Shown here one piece after another: positions 5,571-7,185 of a stretch of DNA of 7,185 bases (position 1 is its first letter; every line of letters starts with the position of its first letter). The translations under genes were made by a program, and so were the position numbers. The notes under the pieces are model-generated. The model searched no databases, was not told the DNA's origin, and was given only the letters and a program-made list of their open reading frames with translations. Where the stretch lies: assembly GCA_013204195.1 (NCBI GenBank), contig JABMOJ010000536.1, positions 1-7,185 on the forward strand. Direction: 5' to 3'. This stretch comes from SAR86 cluster bacterium. GTDB lineage: Bacteria; Pseudomonadota; Gammaproteobacteria; Pseudomonadales; Azotimanducaceae.

Positions 5571-6469
5571 CAATGATTAGTATTGACCTGAAGCTCATCG
5601 TCTTCAGGCTGACTGGACCCTCGTGCAGGCTCAAAAATGAATCTGGCAATATCGCGCATCACGGGACTATTGCGCCGATGCAACACCGAGAATGCCACAA
5701 TAATATCCACATGCCCCATGTTTTCATAGACCTCACGGTTGGCGATCCCACCCACTGCTCGCGTCTTTTCCATCAGACTCTTGGAATGGCCGCGGCGGAC
5801 CCGAGTGTCATCTGCACCATGGAGTAGATACAACGGCGGCCCATCGGCACGCACGAAGTTAATGGTTCGCGACAGTGGGTAGTTTTCCTTCGGGCCAAAT
5901 AGATCCCAATGGGTATCTTCCGTATAGGGGAAATAATCATAGGGTCCGGCCATGCCAACAAAGCCCTGCAGGCGTTCCGCCAAATTCCCCGCCTGGGCCA
6001 GCAGCGCCTTATTCAGACACAGCAACGACCCTAGATGGGCGCCAGCCGAATGCCCCATCACACAGACCGGTTGCTCCACGGGGGTATTTTCTGCCACCCA
6101 GCGCCCGGCCGCCACCACATCGGACATCATTTGGGGGAATCGGACCTGCGGATATAGCCGATAGTCAATCACAACCACGTCGCAGCCCAAAGCACACAGG
6201 CTGTCTGCCACAAACCGGAAACTCCGCTTATCGCCGTGCTCCCAGGCGCCACCGTAAATAAACAGCACCAGCGGCCGTATCAAGCCTGTGTGATCAGCAC
6301 GACTCTGATAATAATCGAGCTGCTGGCGCACATCGTGGCCATAAGCGATATTTTGCGCAAGCTGGTACTCACCGAATCTGGCGAATAAGTTAATCACCTG
6401 GTGGCCGAGATTTTGCATCCAACCCGTGAATCTCGCGGTAACATTGTCAATGTTGGTCAATGGCTTCAT
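5570..6469 (-). CDS. Alpha/beta hydrolase (carboxylesterase / formamidase-like)
   Basis: From the ATG at 6469 the product has 299 residues with a complete alpha/beta-hydrolase triad: nucleophile elbow GHSAG (139-143, S141), acid in HGADDTRV (about D221) and H253 in ENMGHVDI. The oxyanion-hole motif reads FIYGGAW (70-76), i.e. Tyr replaces the first His of the usual HGGxW of the hormone-sensitive-lipase/kynurenine-formamidase-like esterases; the two glycines and the Trp are kept. IDYRLYPQVRFPQMMSDV (101-118) is the typical next block. There is no signal peptide. A carboxylester or amide substrate is expected; which one is not readable. An in-frame ATG at 6511 would add 14 residues (MPRVNGGHLT...) that look like untranslated sequence and would place one CGTTAACT repeat in the coding region; neither start has a strong ribosome site, so 6469 is preferred but not certain. 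It is the first gene of a likely two-gene operon with crotonase 2. Confidence 0.9.
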   Translation of the reverse strand: MKPLTNIDNVTARFTGWMQNLGHQVINLFARFGEYQLAQNIAYGHDVRQQLDYYQSRADHTGLIRPLVLFIYGGAWEHGDKRSFRFVADSLCALGCDVVVIDYRLYPQVRFPQMMSDVVAAGRWVAENTPVEQPVCVMGHSAGAHLGSLLCLNKALLAQAGNLAERLQGFVGMAGPYDYFPYTEDTHWDLFGPKENYPLSRTINFVRADGPPLYLLHGADDTRVRRGHSKSLMEKTRAVGGIANREVYENMGHVDIIVAFSVLHRRNSPVMRDIARFIFEPARGSSQPEDDELQVNTNH

Positions 6470-6495
6470 TCGTTGGTTTCTAGTAAGGTGGCCGC

Positions 6496-6543
6496 CGTTA
6501 ACTCGGGGCATCTGCCGCCCGCAGGCAGCGCCTGACGTTAACT
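6496..6543. repeat. Octamer CGTTAACT repeated with a 40-bp period, candidate operator pair
   Basis: The octamer CGTTAACT occurs at 6496-6503 and again at 6536-6543, so the palindromic core GTTAAC appears twice exactly 40 bp apart, close to four helical turns. Both copies lie in the region between the divergent hydrolase (start 6469) and DUF5916 (start 6606) genes. The arrangement fits two sites on one DNA face bound by a cooperative or looping regulator. The octamer is short, so chance is a real alternative. Confidence 0.35.
6522..6534. repeat. Inverted repeat CAGGC-AGC-GCCTG between the two octamers
   Basis: A perfect 5-bp-arm palindrome, CAGGC and GCCTG around AGC, sits between the two CGTTAACT copies. 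It overlaps another short inverted repeat, CTGCC (6512-6516) with GGCAG (6524-6528). These could be part of a compound operator or a hairpin in the hydrolase leader; no T-tract follows on either strand, so it is not a convincing terminator. Confidence 0.25.
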
Positions 6544-6589
6544 AGCTAGCCTGCAAAGTACAAGCGAGAATTGTCATCCATCGAATCAT

Positions 6590-6595
6590 AGGGGG
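6590..6595 (+). promoter_or_regulatory. Ribosome binding site supporting a TTG start
   Basis: AGGGGG ends 10 nt before the TTG at 6606. No ATG lies in frame between this TTG and the upstream in-frame TAG at 6543-6545, and the next in-frame ATG (6669) would remove the signal peptide. The site therefore decides for the TTG. Confidence 0.55.
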
Positions 6596-6605
6596 TCGCT
6601 CCACG

Positions 6606-7185
6606 TTGATTTCACCACAGCGTTCTTTCCCGCTGAGCTATACATTCCTGAGCCTGATACTGCTGGTCATGGCGCCGCTGACGTTCGCCGCCAGTGGCGA
6701 CGCGCTGACCCCGCTGCGAATGACCGAAGCCAACGCCGGCATACAGGTAGATGGCGTTCTCGATGAGCCTGTATGGCAGCAGCTAGCATCCTTGGGCGAC
6801 ATGCGGGTGCTGCGACCTGACACCCTGGCCAAGGCATCCCGTAACACTGACATCAAACTTTTCTATACCGATAAAGGACTGTATGTCGGCTTCTACAACG
6901 AGCAGGCAGAAGACACTATCGTCGAGCGCCTGAGTCCGAGAGATCAGTATATTTCTCGTGACGGTAACTACGTAACTCTCGACCCAGGCGGCGCTGGCCT
7001 CTATGGCTACTGGTTTGGCGTCAATTTAGGCGGCACCCTGGCGGACGGCATCGTTCTGCCCGAACGTCAATATAGCAGTCAGTGGGATGGTCCCTGGAGG
7101 GGCGCCTCGGCACGAGTCCCTGGCGGCTGGAGCACTGAATTTTTTATCCCCTGGTCCATGATGACCATGCCGGATACTGCAGAGG
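6606..7185 (+). CDS. Secreted DUF5916 / CBM9-like domain protein, N-terminal part (cut by window edge)
   Basis: The frame runs 193 codons from a TTG at 6606 to the window edge. The product begins with a signal peptide: R6, a hydrophobic core at about 12-28 (YTFLSLILLVMAPLTFA) and likely cleavage near A28 or A29, so it should be exported. The mature part opens with IQVDGVLDEPVWQQL (46-60), followed by DIKLFYTDKGLYVGFYNEQ (82-100), a YGYWFGVNLGGTLADG segment (133-148), WDGPW (160-164) and GGWSTEFFIPW (173-183). This order is that of the carbohydrate-binding family 9-like domain that opens DUF5916 proteins, which are typically several hundred residues long, with a C-terminal part I cannot see here. 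The molecular role of the family is not established. The start is set by the AGGGGG site and by the signal peptide. It is divergent from the hydrolase-crotonase operon. Confidence 0.85.
   Translation, partial: MISPQRSFPLSYTFLSLILLVMAPLTFAASGDALTPLRMTEANAGIQVDGVLDEPVWQQLASLGDMRVLRPDTLAKASRNTDIKLFYTDKGLYVGFYNEQAEDTIVERLSPRDQYISRDGNYVTLDPGGAGLYGYWFGVNLGGTLADGIVLPERQYSSQWDGPWRGASARVPGGWSTEFFIPWSMMTMPDTAE

Noticed and set aside
5560..5649. N-terminal extension of crotonase 2 to 5649
   Set aside because: It would overlap the hydrolase gene, whereas the ATG at 5559 has a near-ideal AGGAG at 6 nt.
5297..6261. Plus-strand open frames (5297-5827, 5875-6261) opposite crotonase 2 and the alpha/beta hydrolase
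   Set aside because: The minus-strand genes carry full catalytic motifs; the plus-strand translations are rich in Pro, Arg and Ser without domain signals and are shadows.
1..7185. Search for CRISPR arrays, tRNA or rRNA genes, IS ends, phage genes and a defence system
   Set aside because: No regularly spaced repeats, no terminal inverted repeats or transposase motifs, no cloverleaf or rRNA signatures, and all genes belong to metabolic or RNA-modification families.

Overview
The window reads as chromosomal DNA of a moderately GC-rich Gammaproteobacterium, probably a marine or other environmental heterotroph. This is an inference from the protein families: two isomerase-like crotonases, a patatin with the C-terminal region seen in proteobacterial relatives, an RsmB/NOP-type RNA methyltransferase with the AGAGGKT motif, and a DUF5916-type exported protein. 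I see no phage, insertion sequence, CRISPR, tRNA or rRNA signal. All seven protein-coding genes that were expected from length and motifs read through without frameshifts; the first and last are cut by the window edges.

Layout: (1) 1-307, minus strand: N-terminal part of an MFS transporter. (2) 442-1239, plus: crotonase 1, divergent from the transporter across a 134-bp region that carries two perfect 6-bp-arm inverted repeats. (3) 1260-1946, minus: short FAH-family hydrolase, convergent with crotonase 1 (20 bp between stops). (4) 2054-3370, minus: RsmB/NOP-family RNA cytosine-C5 methyltransferase, upstream of the FAH gene. It is preceded by a 24-codon open frame (3367-3441, minus) that has its own Shine-Dalgarno and overlaps the methyltransferase start as ATGA. 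(5) 3548-4720, plus: patatin-like phospholipase. (6) 4741-5559, minus: crotonase 2, convergent with the patatin gene (20 bp between stops). (7) 5570-6469, minus: alpha/beta hydrolase, 10 bp upstream of crotonase 2 and almost certainly in one operon with it. (8) 6606-7185, plus: start of a secreted DUF5916/CBM9-like protein, divergent from the hydrolase across a region with a repeated CGTTAACT octamer.

Functionally, most of the window looks like lipid, ester and acyl-CoA handling: a transporter, two crotonases, an ester or amide hydrolase, an FAH-type C-C hydrolase/acylpyruvase-type enzyme and a patatin lipase. Both crotonases lack the two glutamates of classical enoyl-CoA hydratase but have an acid at the position used by isomerase-type members, so isomerisation or another crotonase reaction is more likely than hydration. 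The substrate cannot be read from the sequence. The RNA methyltransferase is a housekeeping-type gene embedded in this neighbourhood. The item most worth a second look is the short translated-looking frame that overlaps its start codon.
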